This document shows, in pieces, positions 40,839-54,100 of a DNA stretch of 64,000 nucleotides. The stretch spans positions 163,885,465 through 163,949,464 of the forward strand of contig CP136068.1 of NCBI GenBank assembly GCA_032622095.1. The letters run 5' to 3'. Below the pieces are notes generated by a model, which was given only the letters and a program-made list of their open reading frames with translations, had not been told where the DNA came from and made no database searches. Each line of letters starts with the position of its first letter. Position 1 is the stretch's first letter. The stretch comes from Siphonodentalium dalli. Its lineage: Eukaryota > Mollusca > Scaphopoda > Gadilida > Siphonodentaliidae. A program made the translations under genes and the position numbers.

Positions 40839-43800
40839 ATACCAACTTACACCGGGTGGCATCGGGCTCATATTCCGGATGACAAACCAACTTACACCGG
40901 GTGGCATCGGGCTCGTATTCCGGATGACAGACCAACTTACACCGGGTGGCATCGGGCTCGTATTCCGGATAACAGACCAACTTACACCGGGTGGCATCGG
41001 GCTCGTATTCCGGACGACAGACCAACTTACACCGGGTGGCATCGGGCTCATATTCCGGACGACAGACCAACTTACACTGGGTGGCATCGGGCTCGTATTC
41101 CGGATGACAGACCAACTTACACCGGCTGTCATCGGGCTCATATTCCGGATGCCAGACCAACTTACACCGGGTGGCATCGGGCTCGTATTCCGGATGACAG
41201 ACCAACTTACACCAGGTGGCATCGGGCTCGTATACCGGATGACAGACCAACTTACACAGGGTGGCATCGGGCTCGTATTCCGGATGACAGACCAACTTAC
41301 ACCGGGTGGATCGGGCTCGTATTCCGGACGACAGACCAACTTACACCGGGTGGCATCGGGCTCATATTCCGGATGCCAGACCAACTTACACCGGGTGGCA
41401 TCGGGCTCGTATTCCGGACGCCAGACCAACTTACACCGGGTGGCATCGGGCTCGTATTCCGACGCCAGACCAACTTACACCGGGTGGCATCGGGCTCGTA
41501 TTCCGGATGACAGACCAACTTACACAGGGTGGCATCGGGCTCGTATTCCGGTTGACAGACCAACTTACACCGGGTGGCATCGGGCTCGTATTCCGGACGA
41601 CAGACCAACTTACACCGGGTGGCATCGGGCTCATATTCCGGATGACAGACCAACTTACACCGGGTGGCATCGGGATCATATTCCGGATGACAAACCAACT
41701 TACACCGGGTGGCATCGGGCTCGTATTCCGGATGACAGACCAACTTACACCGGGTGGCATCGGGCTCGTATTCCGGAAAACAGACCAACTTACACCGGGT
41801 GGCATCGGGCTCGTATTCCGGACGACAGACCAACTTACACCGGGTGGCATCGGGCTCATATTCCGGATGCCAGATCAACTTACACCGGGTGGCATCGGGC
41901 TCGTATTCCGGATGCCAGACCAACTTACACCGGGTGGCATCGGGCTCATATTCCGGACGCCAGACCAACTTACACCGGGTGGCATCGGGCTCGTAATCCG
42001 GATGACAGACCAACTTACACCGGGTGGCATCGGGCTCGTATTCCGGATGACAGACCAACTTACACCGGGTGGCATCGGGCTCGTAATCCGGATGACAGAC
42101 CAACTTACACCGGGTGGCATCGGGCTCGTATTCCGGATGACAGACCAACTTACACCGGGTGGCATCGGGCTCGTATTCCGGATGACAGACCAACTTACAC
42201 CGGGTGGCATCGGGCTCGTATTCCGGATGACAGACCAACTTACACCGGGTGGCATCGGGCTCGTATTCCGGATGCCAGACCAACTTACACCGGGTGGCAT
42301 CGGGCTCGTATTCCGGACGACAGACCAACTTACACCGGGTGGCATCGGGCTCGTATTCCGGACGACAGACCAACTTACACCGGGTGGCATCGGGCTCGTA
42401 TTTCGGACGCCAGACCAACTTACACCGGGTGGCATCGGGCTCGTATTCCGGACGCCAGACCAACTAACACCGGGTGGCATCGGGCTCGTATTCCGGATGA
42501 CAGACCAACTTACACCGGGTGGCATCGGGCTCGTATTCCGGATGACAGACCAACTTACACCGGGTGGCATCGGGCTCGTATTCCGGACGACAGACCAACT
42601 TACACCGGGTGGCATCGGGCTCGTATTCCGGACGACAGACCAACTTACACCGGGTGGCATCGGACTCATATTCCGGATGACAGACCAACTTACACCGGGT
42701 GGCATCGGGCTCGTATTCCGGATGACAGACCAACTTACACCGGGTGGCATCGGGCTCGTATTCCGGATGACAGACCAACTTACACCGGGTGGCATCGGGC
42801 TCGTATTCCAGATGACAGACAAACTTACACCGGGTGGCATCGGGCTCGTATTCCGGACGACAGACCAACTTACACCGGGTGGCATCGGGCTCGTATTCCG
42901 GATGACAGACCAACTTACACCGGCTGTCATCGGACTCTTATTCCGGATGACAGACCAACTTACACCGGGTGGCATCGGGCTCGTATTCCGGATGACAGAC
43001 CAACTTACACAGGCTGTCATCGGACTCTTATTCCGGATGACAGACCAACTTACACCGGGTGGCATCGGGCTCGTATTCCGGATGCCAGACCAACTTACAC
43101 CGGGTGGCATCGGGCTCGTATTCCGGATGACAGACCAACTTACACCGGGTGGCATCGGGCTCGTATTCCGGATGACATACCAACTTACACCGGGTGGCAT
43201 CGGGCTCGTATTCCGGACGACAGACCAACTTACACCGGGTGGCATCGGGCTCATATTCCGGATGCCAGATCAACTTACACCGGGTGGCATCGGGCTCGTA
43301 TTCCGGATGCCAGACCAACTTACACCGGGTGGCATCGGGCTCGTATTCCGACGCCAGACCAACTTACACCGGGTGGCATCGGGCTCGTATTCCGGACGCC
43401 AGACCAACTTACACCGGGTGGCATCGGGCTCGTATTCCGGACGCCAGACCAACTTACACCGGGTGGCATCGGGCTCGTATTCCGGATGACAGACCAACTT
43501 ACACCGGGTGGCATCGGGCTCGTATTCCGGACGACAGACCAACTTACACCGGGTGGCATCGGGCTCGTATTCCGGACGACAGACCAACTTACACCGGGTG
43601 GCATCGGGCTCGTATTCCGGATGACAGACCAACTTACACCGGGTGGCATCGGGCTCATATTCCGGATGACAGACCAACTTACACCGGGTGGCATCGGGCT
43701 CATATTCCGGATGACAAACCAACTTACACCGGGTGGCATCGGGCTCGTATTCCGGATGACAGACCAACTTACACCGGGTGGCATCGGGCTCGTATTCCGG

Positions 43801-44122
43801 ATAACAGACCAACTAACACCGGGTGGCATCGGGCTCGTATTCCGGACGACAGACCAACTTACACCGGGTGGCATCGGGCTCATATTCCGGATGACAGACC
43901 AACTTACACCGGGTGGCATCGGGCTCATATTCCGGATGACAGACCAACTTACACCGGGTGGCATCGGTCTCATATTCCGGATGACAGACCAACTTACACC
44001 GGGTGGCATCGGGCTCGTATTCCGGATGACAGACCAACTTACACCGGGTGGCATCGGGCTCGTATTCCGGACGCCATACCAACTTACACCGGGTGGCATC
44101 GGGCTCGTATTCCGGACGCCAG
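40839..44122 (+). repeat. Satellite orientation block A2
   Basis: A forward-orientation insert of 3.3 kb between two reversed blocks. Distinctive marks include GCCATACCAACTT at the left junction, TCGTATACCGG at 41,229, GTGGATCGGGC at 41,306 (one base lost) and TATTTCGGACGCC near 42,400. The right end, GGACGCCAG|AATACGAG, is the same junction as at 22,729, with GGACGCCATACC one monomer upstream in both places. Confidence 0.94.
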
Positions 44123-45324
44123 AATACGAGCCCGATGCCACCTGGTGTAAGTTGGTCTGTCATCCGGAATACGAGCCCGATGCCACCCGGTGTAAGTTGG
44201 TCTGGCATCCGGAATACGAGCCCGATGCCACCCGGTGTAAGTTGGTCTGTCATCCGGAATAAGAGCCCGATGCCACCCGGTGTAAGTTGGTCTGTCATCC
44301 GGAATACGAGCCCGATGCCACCCGGTGTAAGTTGGTCGGTCATCCGGAATAAGAGTCCGATGACAGCCGGTGTAAGTTGGTCTGTCATCCGGAATACGAG
44401 CCCGATGTCACCCGGTGTAAGTTGGTCTGTCGTCCGGAATACGAGCCCGATGTCACCCGGTGTAAGTTTGTCTGTCATCTGGAATACGAGCCCGATGCCA
44501 CCCGGTGTAAGTTGGTTTGTCATCCGGAATACGAGCCCGATGCCACCCGGTGTAAGTTGGTATGTCATCCGGAATACGAGCCCGATGCCACCCGGTGTAA
44601 GTTGGTCTGTCATCCGGAATATGAGTCCGATGCCACCCGGTGTAAGTTGGTCTGTCGTCCGGAATACGAGCCCGATGCCACCCGGTGTAAGTTGGTCTGT
44701 CGTCCGGAATACGAGCCCGATGCCACCCGGTGTAAGTTGGTCTGTAATCCGGAATACGAGCTCGATGCCACCCGGTGTAAGTTGGTCTGTCATCCGGAAT
44801 ACGAGCCCGATGCCACCCGGTGTAAGTTGGTCTGGCGTCCGGAATACGAGCCCGATGCCACCCGGTGTAAGTTGGTCTGGCGTCCGGAATACGAGCCCGA
44901 TGCCACCCGGTGTAAGTTGGTCTGGCGTCGGAATACGAGCCCGATGCCACCCGGTGTAAGTTGGTCTGGCATCCGGAATACGAGCCCGATGCCACCCGGT
45001 GTAAGTTGATCTGGCATCCGGAATATGAGCCCGATGCCACCCGGTGTAAGTTGGTCTGTCGTCCGGAATACGAGCCCGATGCCACCCGGTGTAAGTTGGT
45101 ATGTCATCCGGAATACGAGCCCGATGCCACCCGGTGTAAGTTGGTCTGTCATCCGGAATACGAGCCCGATGCCACCTGGTGTAAGTTGGTCTGTCATCCG
45201 GAATACGAGCCCGATGCCACCCGGTGTAAGTTGGTCTGGCATCCGGAATACGAGCCCGATGCCACCCGGTGTAAGTTGGTCTGTCATCCGGAATAAGAGT
45301 CCGATGACAGCCTGTGTAAGTTGG
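43474..45324. repeat. Second copy of the 22,729 switch region (offset 21,394)
   Basis: About 600 bp before and 1,200 bp after the forward-to-reverse switch at 44,123 match 22,080-23,930 base for base except for a few substitutions (for example GGTCTGTC versus GGTTTGTC near 44,517 and TCTGTCATCC versus TCTGTAATCC near 44,745). Several stop-free stretches have identical offsets (22,654/44,048, 22,983/44,377 and 22,419/43,813). The inversion junction was therefore copied as a piece after it formed, in the same orientation. Confidence 0.88.
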
Positions 45325-47440
45325 TCTGTCATCCGGAATACGAGCCCGATGCCACCCGGTGTAAGTTGGTCTGTCATCCGGAATAAGAGTCCGATGACAG
45401 CCGGTGTAAGTTGGTCTGTCATCCGGAATACGAGCCCGATGCCACCCGGTGTAAGTTGGTCTGTCGTCCGGAATACGAGCCCGATGCCACCCGGTGTAAG
45501 TTTGTCTGTCATCTGGAATACGAGCCCGATGCCACCCGGTGTAAGTTGGTCTGTCATCCGGAATACGAGCCCGATGCCACCCGGTGTAAGTTGGTCTGTC
45601 ATCCGGAATACGAGCCCGATGCCACCCGGTGTAAGTTGGTCTGTCATCCGGAATATGAGTCCGATGCCACCCGGTGTAAGTTGGTCTGTCGTCCGGAATA
45701 CGAGCCCGATGCCACCCGGTGTAAGTTGGTCTGTCGTCCGGAATACGAGCCCGATGCCACCCGGTGTAAGTTGGTCTGTCATCCGGAATACGAGCCCGAT
45801 GCCACCCGGTGTAAGTTGGTCTGTCATCCGGAATACGAGCCCGATGCCACCCGGTGTTAGTTGGTCTGGCGTCCGGAATACGAGCCCGATGCCACCCGGT
45901 GTAATTTGGTCTGGCGTCCGAAATACGAGCCCGATGCCACCCGGTGTAAGTTGGTCTGTCATCCGGAATACGAGCCCGATGCCACCCGGTGTAAGTTGGT
46001 CTGGCGTCGGAATACGAGCCCGATGCCACCCGGTGTAAGTTGGTCTGGCATCCGGAATACGAGCCCGATGCCACCCGGTGTAAGTTGATCTGGCATCCGG
46101 AATATGAGCCCGATGCCACCCGGTGTAAGTTGGTCTGTCATCCGGAATATGAGCCCGATGCCACCCGGTGTAAGTTGGTCTGTCATCCGGAATACGAGCC
46201 CGATGCCACCCGGTGTAAGTTGGTCTGTCATCCGGATTACGAGCCCGATGCCACCCGGTGTAAGTTGGTCTGTCATCCGGAATATGAGCCCGATGCCACC
46301 CGGTGTAAGTTGGTCTGTCATCCGGAATATGAGCCCGATGCCACCCGGTGTAAGTTGGTCTGTCATCCGGAATATGAGCCCGATGCCACCCGGTGTAAGT
46401 TGGTCTGTCGTCCGGAATACGAGCCCGATGCCACCCGGTGTAAGTTGGTCTGTTTTCCGGAATACGAGCCCGATGCCACCCGGTGTAAGTTGGTCTGTCA
46501 TCCGGAATACGAGCCCGATGCCACCCGGTGTAAGTTGGTTTGTCATCCGGAATATGAGCCCGATGCCACCCGGTGTAAGTTGGTCTGTCATCCGGAATAT
46601 GAGCCCGATGCCACCCGGTATAAGTTGGTCTGTCGTCCGGAATACGAGCCCGATGCCACCCGGTGTAAGTTGGTCTGTCAACCGGAATACGAGCCCGATG
46701 CCACCCTGTGTAAGTTGGTCTGTCATCCGGAATACGAGCCCGATGCCACCCGGTGTAAGTTGGTCTGGCGTCGGAATACGAGCCCGATGCCACCCGGTGT
46801 AAGTTGGTCTGGCGTCCGGAATACGAGCCCGATGCCACCCGGTGTAAGTTGATCTGGCATCCGGAATATGAGCCCGATGCCACCCGGTGTAAGTTGGTCT
46901 GTCGTCCGGAATACGAGCCCGATGCCACCCGGTGTAAGTTGGTCTGTCATCCGGAATACGAGCCCGATGCCACCCTGTGTAAGTTGGTCTGTCATCCGGT
47001 ATACGAGCCCGATGCCACCTGGTGTAAGTTGGTCTGTCATCCGGAATACGAGCCCGATGCCACCCGGTGTAAGTTGGTCTGGCATCCGGAATACGAGCCC
47101 GATGCCACCCGGTGTAAGTTGGTCTGTCATCCGGAATATGAGCCCGATGACAGCCGGTGTAAGTTGGTCTGTCATCCGGAATACGAGCCCGATGCCACCC
47201 GGTGTAAGTTGGTCTGTCGTCCGGAATATGAGCCCGATGCCACCCGGTGTAAGTTGGTCTGTCGTCCGGAATACGAGCCCGATGCCACCCGGTGTAAGTT
47301 GGTCTGTTATCCGGAATACGAGCCCGATGCCACCCGGTGTAAGTTGGTCTGTCATCCGGAATACGAGCCCGATGCCACCCGGTGTAAGTTGGTTTGTCAT
47401 CCGGAATATGAGCCCGATGCCACCCGGTGTAAGTTGGTAT
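44123..47440 (-). repeat. Satellite orientation block B2
   Basis: A reversed block almost the same length as A2 (3,318 against 3,284 bp) and largely its mirror image. The first 1.2 kb also matches B1 from 22,730 at a constant offset of 21,394. The block ends at about 47,440 in AAGTTGGTATGGCATCGGGC, which is the exact reverse complement of the 40,839 junction. Confidence 0.94.
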
Positions 47441-50220
47441 GGCATCGGGCTCATATTCCGGATGACAGACCAACTTACACCGGGTGGCATCGGGCTCATA
47501 TTCCGGATGCCAGATCAACTTACACCGGGTGGCATCGGGCTCGTATTCCGGATGCCAGACCAACTTACACCGGGTGGCATCGGGCTCGTATTCCGACGCC
47601 AGACCAACTTACACCGGGTGGCATCGGGCTCGTATTCCGGATGACAGACCAATTTACACCGGGTGGCATCGGGCTCGTATTCCGGACGCCAGACCAACTT
47701 ACACCGGGTGGCATCGGGCTCGTATTCCGGACGCCAGACCAACTTACACCGGGTGGCATCGGGCTCGTATTCCGGATGACAGACCAACTTACACCGGGTG
47801 GCATCGGGCTCGTATTCCGGATGACAGACCAACTTACACCGGGTGGCATCGGTCTCGTATTCCGGACGACAGACCAACTTACACCGGGTGGCATCGGGCT
47901 CGTATTCCGGATGACAGACCAACTTACACCGGGTGGCATCGGACTCATATTCCGGATGACAGACCAACTTACACCGGGTGGCATCGGGCTCGTATTCCGG
48001 ATGACAGACCAACTTACAACGGGTTGCATCGGGCTCGTATTCCGGTCGACATACCAACTTACACCGGGTGGCATCGGGCTCGTATTCCGGATGACAGACC
48101 AACTTACACCGGGTGGCATCGGACTCTTATTCCGGACGACAGACCAACTTACACCGGGTGGCATCGGGCTCGTATTCCGGATGACAGACAAACTTACACC
48201 GGGTGGCATCGGGCTCGTATTCCGGACGACAGACCAACTTACACCGGGTGGCATCGGGCTCGTATTCCGGATGACAGACCAACGTGCGACGGGTGGCATC
48301 GGGCTCGTATTCCGGATGACAGAACAACTTACACCAGGTGGCATCGGGCTCGTATTCCGGATGACAGACCAACTTACACAGGGTGGCATCGGGCTCGTAT
48401 TCCGGATGACAGACCAACTTACATCGGGTGGCATCGGGCTCGTATTCCGGACGCCAGACCAACATACACCGGGTGGCATCGGGCTCGTATTCCGGACGCC
48501 AGACCAACTTACACCGGGTGGCATCGGGCTCGTATTCCGGATGACAGACCAACTTACACCGGGTGGCATCGGGCTCGTATTCCGGACGCCAGACCAACTT
48601 ACACCGGGTGGCATCGGGCTCGTATTCCGGACGCCAGACCAACTTACACCGGGTGGCATCGGGCTCGTATTCCGGACGCCAGACCAACTTACACCGGGTG
48701 GCATCGGGCTCGTATTCCGGATGACAGACCAACTTACACCGGGTGGCATCGGGCTCGTATTCCGGACGACAGACCAACTTACACCGGGTGGCATCGGGCT
48801 CGTATTCCGGAAGACAGACCAACTTACACCGGGTGGCATCGGACTCATATTCCGGATGACAGACCAACTTACACCGGGTGGCATCGGGCTCGTATTCCGG
48901 ATGACAGACCAACTTACACCGGGTGGCATCGGGCTCGTATTCCGGATGACAGACCAACTTACACCGGGTGGCATCGGGCTCGTATTCCGGATGACAGACA
49001 AACTTACACCGGGTGGCATCGGGCTCGTATTCCGGTCGACATACCAACTTACACCGGGTGGCATCGGGCTCGTATTCCGGATGACAGAACAACTTACACC
49101 GGGTGGCATCGGACTCTTATTCCGGAGGACAGACCAACTTACACCGGTGGCATCGGGCTCGTATTCCGGATGCCAGACAAACTTACACCGGGTGGCATCG
49201 GGCTCGTATTCCGGATGACAGACCAACTTACACCGGGTGGCATCGGGCTCGTATTCCGGATGACAGACCAACGTGCGACGGGTGGCATCGGGCTCGTATT
49301 CCGGACGACAGACCAACTTACACCGGGTGGCATCGGGCTCGTATTCCGGATGACAGACCAACTTACACCGGGTGGCATCGGGCTCGTATTCCGGACGACA
49401 GACCAACTTACACCGGGTGGCATCGGGCTCGTATTCCGGACGACATACCAACTTACACCGGGTGGCATCGGACTCATATTCCGGATGACAGACCAACTTA
49501 CACCGGTTGGCATCGGGCTCGTATTCCGGAAGACATACCAACTTACACCGGGTGGCATCGGGCTCGTATTCCGGATGACAGACCAACTTACACCGGGTGG
49601 CATCGGGCTCGTATTCCGGATGACAGACAAACTTACACCGGGTGGCATCGGGCTCGTATTCCGGACGACAGACCAACTTACACCGGGTGGCATCGGGCTC
49701 GTATTCCGGATGACAGACCAACTTACACCGGGTGGCATCGGGCTCGTATTCCGGACGCCAGACCAACTTACACCGGGTGGCATCGGGCTCGTATTCCGGA
49801 TGACAGACCAACTTACACCGGGTGGCATCGGGCTCGTATTCCGGATGACAGACCAACTTACACCGGGTGGCATCGGGCTCGTATTCCGGACGACAGACCA
49901 ACTTACACCGGGTGGCATCGGGCTCGTATTCCGGACGACAGACCAACTTACACCGGGTGGCATCGGACTCATATTCCGGATGACAGACCAACTTACACCG
50001 GGTGGCATCAGGCTCGTATTCCGGATGACAGACCAACTTACACCGGGTGGCATCGGGCTCGTATTCCGGATGACAGACCAACTTACACCGGGTGGCATCG
50101 GGCTCGTATTCCAGATGACAGACAAACTTACACCGGGTGGCATCGGGCTCGTATTCCGGACGACAGACCAACTTACACCGGGTGGCATTGGGCTCGTATT
50201 CCGGATGACAGACCAACTTA

Positions 50221-51120
50221 CACCGGCTGTCATCGGACTCTTATTCCGGATGACAGACCAACTTACACCGGGTGGCATCGGGCTCGTATTCCGGATGACA
50301 GACCAACTTACACCGGGTGGCATCGGGCTTGTATTCCGGATGACAGACCAACTTACACCGGGTGGCATCGGGCTCGTATTCCGGATGACAGACCAACTTA
50401 CACCGGGTGGCATCGGGCTCATATTCCGGATGACAGACCAACTTACAACGGGTGGCATCGGGCTCGTATTCCGGATGACAGACCAACTTACACCGGGTGG
50501 CATCGGGATCATATTCCGGATGACAGACCAACTTACACCGGGTGGCATCGGGCTTGTATTCCGGATGACAGACCAACTTACACAGGGTGGCATCGGGCTC
50601 GTATTCCGGATGACAGACCAACTTACACCGGGTGGCATTGGGCTCGTATTCCGGATGACAGACCAACTTACACCGGCTGTCATCGGACTCTTATTCCGGA
50701 TGACAGACCAACTTACACCGGGTGGCATCGGGCTCGTATTCCGGATGACAGACCAACTTACACCGGGTGGCATCGGGCTTGTATTCCGGATGACAGACCA
50801 ACTTACACCGGGTGGCATCGGGCTCGTATTCCGGATGACAGACCAACTTACACCGGGTGGCATCGGGCTCATATTCCGGATGACAGACCAACTTACAACG
50901 GGTGGCATCGGGCTCGTATTCCGGATGACAGACCAACTTACACCGGGTGGCATCGGGATCATATTCCGGATGACAGACCAACTTACACCGGGTGGCATCG
51001 GGCTTGTATTCCGGATGACAGACCAACTTACACAGGGTGGCATCGGGCTCGTATTCCGGATGACAGACCAACTTACACCGGGTGGCATCGGGCTCATATT
51101 CCGGATGACAGACCAACTTA
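50221..51120 (+). repeat. 450-bp (10-monomer) tandem duplication
   Basis: A ten-monomer segment beginning with CACCGGCTGTCATCGGACTC at 50,221 is repeated from 50,671, exactly 450 bp on. It has the same internal marks: GGGCTTGTATT, ACAACGGGTGG, CATCGGGATCATATT and ACACAGGGTGG. No substitutions were noticed between the copies beyond the ends. This is a very recent whole-monomer amplification inside the larger array. Confidence 0.88.
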
Positions 51121-51157
51121 CACCGGGTGGCATCGGGCTCATATTCCGGATGCCAGA

Positions 51158-54100
51158 TCAACTTACACCGGGTGGCATCGGGCTCGTATTCCGGATGCCA
51201 GACCAACTTACACCGGGTGGCACCGGGCTCGTATTTCGACGCCAGACCAACTTACACCGGGTGACATCGGGCTCGTATTCCGGATGACAGACCAACTTAC
51301 ACCGGGTGGCATCGGGCTCGTATTCCGGACGCCAGACCAACTTACACCGGGTGGCATCGGGCTCGTATTCCGGACGCCAGACCAACTTACACCGGGTGGC
51401 ATCGGGCTCGTATTCCGGATGACAGACCAACTTACACCGGGTGGCATCGGGCACGTATTCCGGATGACAGACCAACTTACACCGGGTGGCATCGGGCTCG
51501 TATTCCGGACGACAGACCAACTTACACCGGGTGGCATCGGGCTCGTATTCCGGACGACAGACCAACTTACACCGGGTGGCATCGGACTCATTTTCCGGAT
51601 GACAGACCAACTTACACCGGGTGGCATCGGGCTCGTATTCCGGATGACAGACCAACTTACACCGGGTGGCATCGGGCTCGTATTCCGGATGACAGACCAA
51701 CTTACACCGGGTGGCATCGGGCTCGTATTCCAGATGACAGACACACTTACACCGGGTGGCATCGGGCTCGTATTCCGGACGACAGACCAACTTACACCGG
51801 GTGGCATCGGGCTCGTATTCCGGATGACAGACCAACTTACACCGGCTGTCATCGGACTCTTATTCCGGATGACAGACCAACTTACACCGGGTGGCATCGG
51901 GCTCGTATTCCGGATTACAGACCAACTTACACCGGGTGGCATCGGGCTTGTATTCCGGACGACAGACCAACTTACACCGGGTGGCATCGGGCTCGTATTC
52001 CGGACGACAGACCAACTTACACCGGGTGGCATCGGGCTCATATTCCGGATGACAGACCAACTTACACCGGGTGGCATCGGGCTCATATTCCGGATGACAT
52101 ACCAACTTACACCGGGTGGCATCGGGCTCATATTCCGGATGACAAACCAACTTACACCGGGTGGCATCGGGCTCGTATTCCGGATGACAGACCAACTTGC
52201 ACCGGGTGGCATCGGGCTCGTATTCCGGATAACAGACCAACTTACACCGGGTGGCATCGGGCTCGTATTCCGGACGACAGACCAACTTACACCGGGTGGC
52301 ATCGGGCTCATATTCCGGACGACAGACCAACTTACACCGGGTGGCATCGGGCTCGTATTCCGGATGACAGACCAACTTACACCGGCTGTCATCGGGCTCA
52401 TATTCCGGATGACAGACCAACTTACACCGGGTGGCATCGGGCTCGTATTCCGGATGCCAGACCAACTTACACCGGGTGGCATCGGGCTCGTATTCCGGAT
52501 GACAGACCAACTTACACCAGGTGGCATCGGGCTCGTATACCGGATGACAGACCAACTTACACAGGGTGGCATCAGGCTCGTATTCCGGATGACAGACCAA
52601 CTTACACCGGGTGGCATCGGGCTCGTATTCCGGACCACAGACCAACTTACACCGGGTGGCATCGGGCTCATATTCCGGATGCCAGATCAACTTACACCGG
52701 GTGGCATCGGGCTCGTATTCCGGACGCCAGACCAACTTACACCGGGTGGCATCGGGCTCGTATTCCGACGCCAGACCAACTTACACCGGGTGGCATCGGG
52801 CTCGTATTCCGGATGACAGACCAACTTACACAGGGTGGCATCGGGCTCGTATTCCGGTTGACAGACCAACTTACACCGGGTGGCATCGGGCTCGTATTCC
52901 GGACGACAGACCAACTTATACCGGGTGGCATCGGCCTCATATTCCGGATGACAGACCAACTTACACCGGGTGGCATCGGGCTCATATTCCGGATGACAAA
53001 CCAACTTACACCGGGTGGCATCGGGCTCGTATTCCGGACGACAGACCAACTTACACCGGGTGGCATCGGGCTCGTATTCCGGAAAACAGACCAACTTACA
53101 CCGGGTGGCATCGGGCTCATATTCCGGATGACAGACCAACTTACAACGGGTGGCATCGGGCTCATATTCCGGATGACAGACCAACTTACACCGGGTGGCA
53201 TCGGGCTCATATTCCGGATGACAGACCAACTTACACCGGGTGGCATCGGGCTTGTATTCCGGATGACAGACCAACTTACACAGGGTGGCATCGGGCTCGT
53301 ATTCCGGATGACAGACCAACTTACACCGGGTGGCATCGGGCTCATATTCCGGATGACAGACCAACTTACACCGGGTGGCATCGGGCTCATATTCCGGATG
53401 CCAGATCAACTTACACCGGGTGGCATCGGGCTCGTATTCCGGATGCCAGACCAACTTACACCGGGTGGCACCGGGCTCGTATTTCGACGCCAGACCAACT
53501 TACACCGGGTGACATCGGGCTCGTATTCCGGATGACAGACCAACTTACACCGGGTGGCATCGGGCTCGTATTCCGGACGCCAGACCAACTTACACCGGTT
53601 GGCATCGGGCTCGTATTCCGGACGCCAGACCAACTTACACCGGGTGGCATCGGGCTCGTATTCCGGATGACAGACCAACTTACACCGGGTGGCATCGGGC
53701 ACGTATTCCGGATGACAGACCAACTTACACCGGGTGGCATCGGGCTCGTATTCCGGATGACAGACCAACTTACACAGGGTGGCATCGGGCTCGTATTCCG
53801 GATGACAGACCAACTTACACCGGGTGGCATCGGGCTCATATTCCGGATGACAGACCAACTTACACCGGGTGGCATCGGGCTCATATTCCGGATGCCAGAT
53901 CAACTTACACCGGGTGGCATCGGGCTCGTATTCCGGATGCCAGACCAACTTACACCGGGTGGCACCGGGCTCGTATTTCGACGCCAGACCAACTTACACC
54001 GGGTGACATCGGGCTCGTATTCCGGATGACAGACCAACTTACACCGGGTGGCATCGGGCTCGTATTCCGGACGCCAGACCAACTTACACCGGGTGGCATC

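Larger units (their letters stand above)
40635..47660. repeat. Imperfect palindrome of about 7 kb, arms about 3 kb
   Basis: Landmarks in A2 pair with reverse complements in B2. Examples are the orientation junctions 40,839 and 47,440, CCGACGCC at 43,348 with GGCGTCGG at 44,924, GATC at 43,268 with 45,008, CAACTAAC near 42,461 with GTTAGTTG near 45,856, and TATTTCGG near 42,400 with CCGAAATA near 45,920. Paired coordinates sum to 88,278-88,323, and the spread equals one monomer. Mirroring runs past both junctions to about 40,635 and 47,660. The central interval of about 43,640-44,600 is not mirrored and contains the 44,123 switch. Confidence 0.8.
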
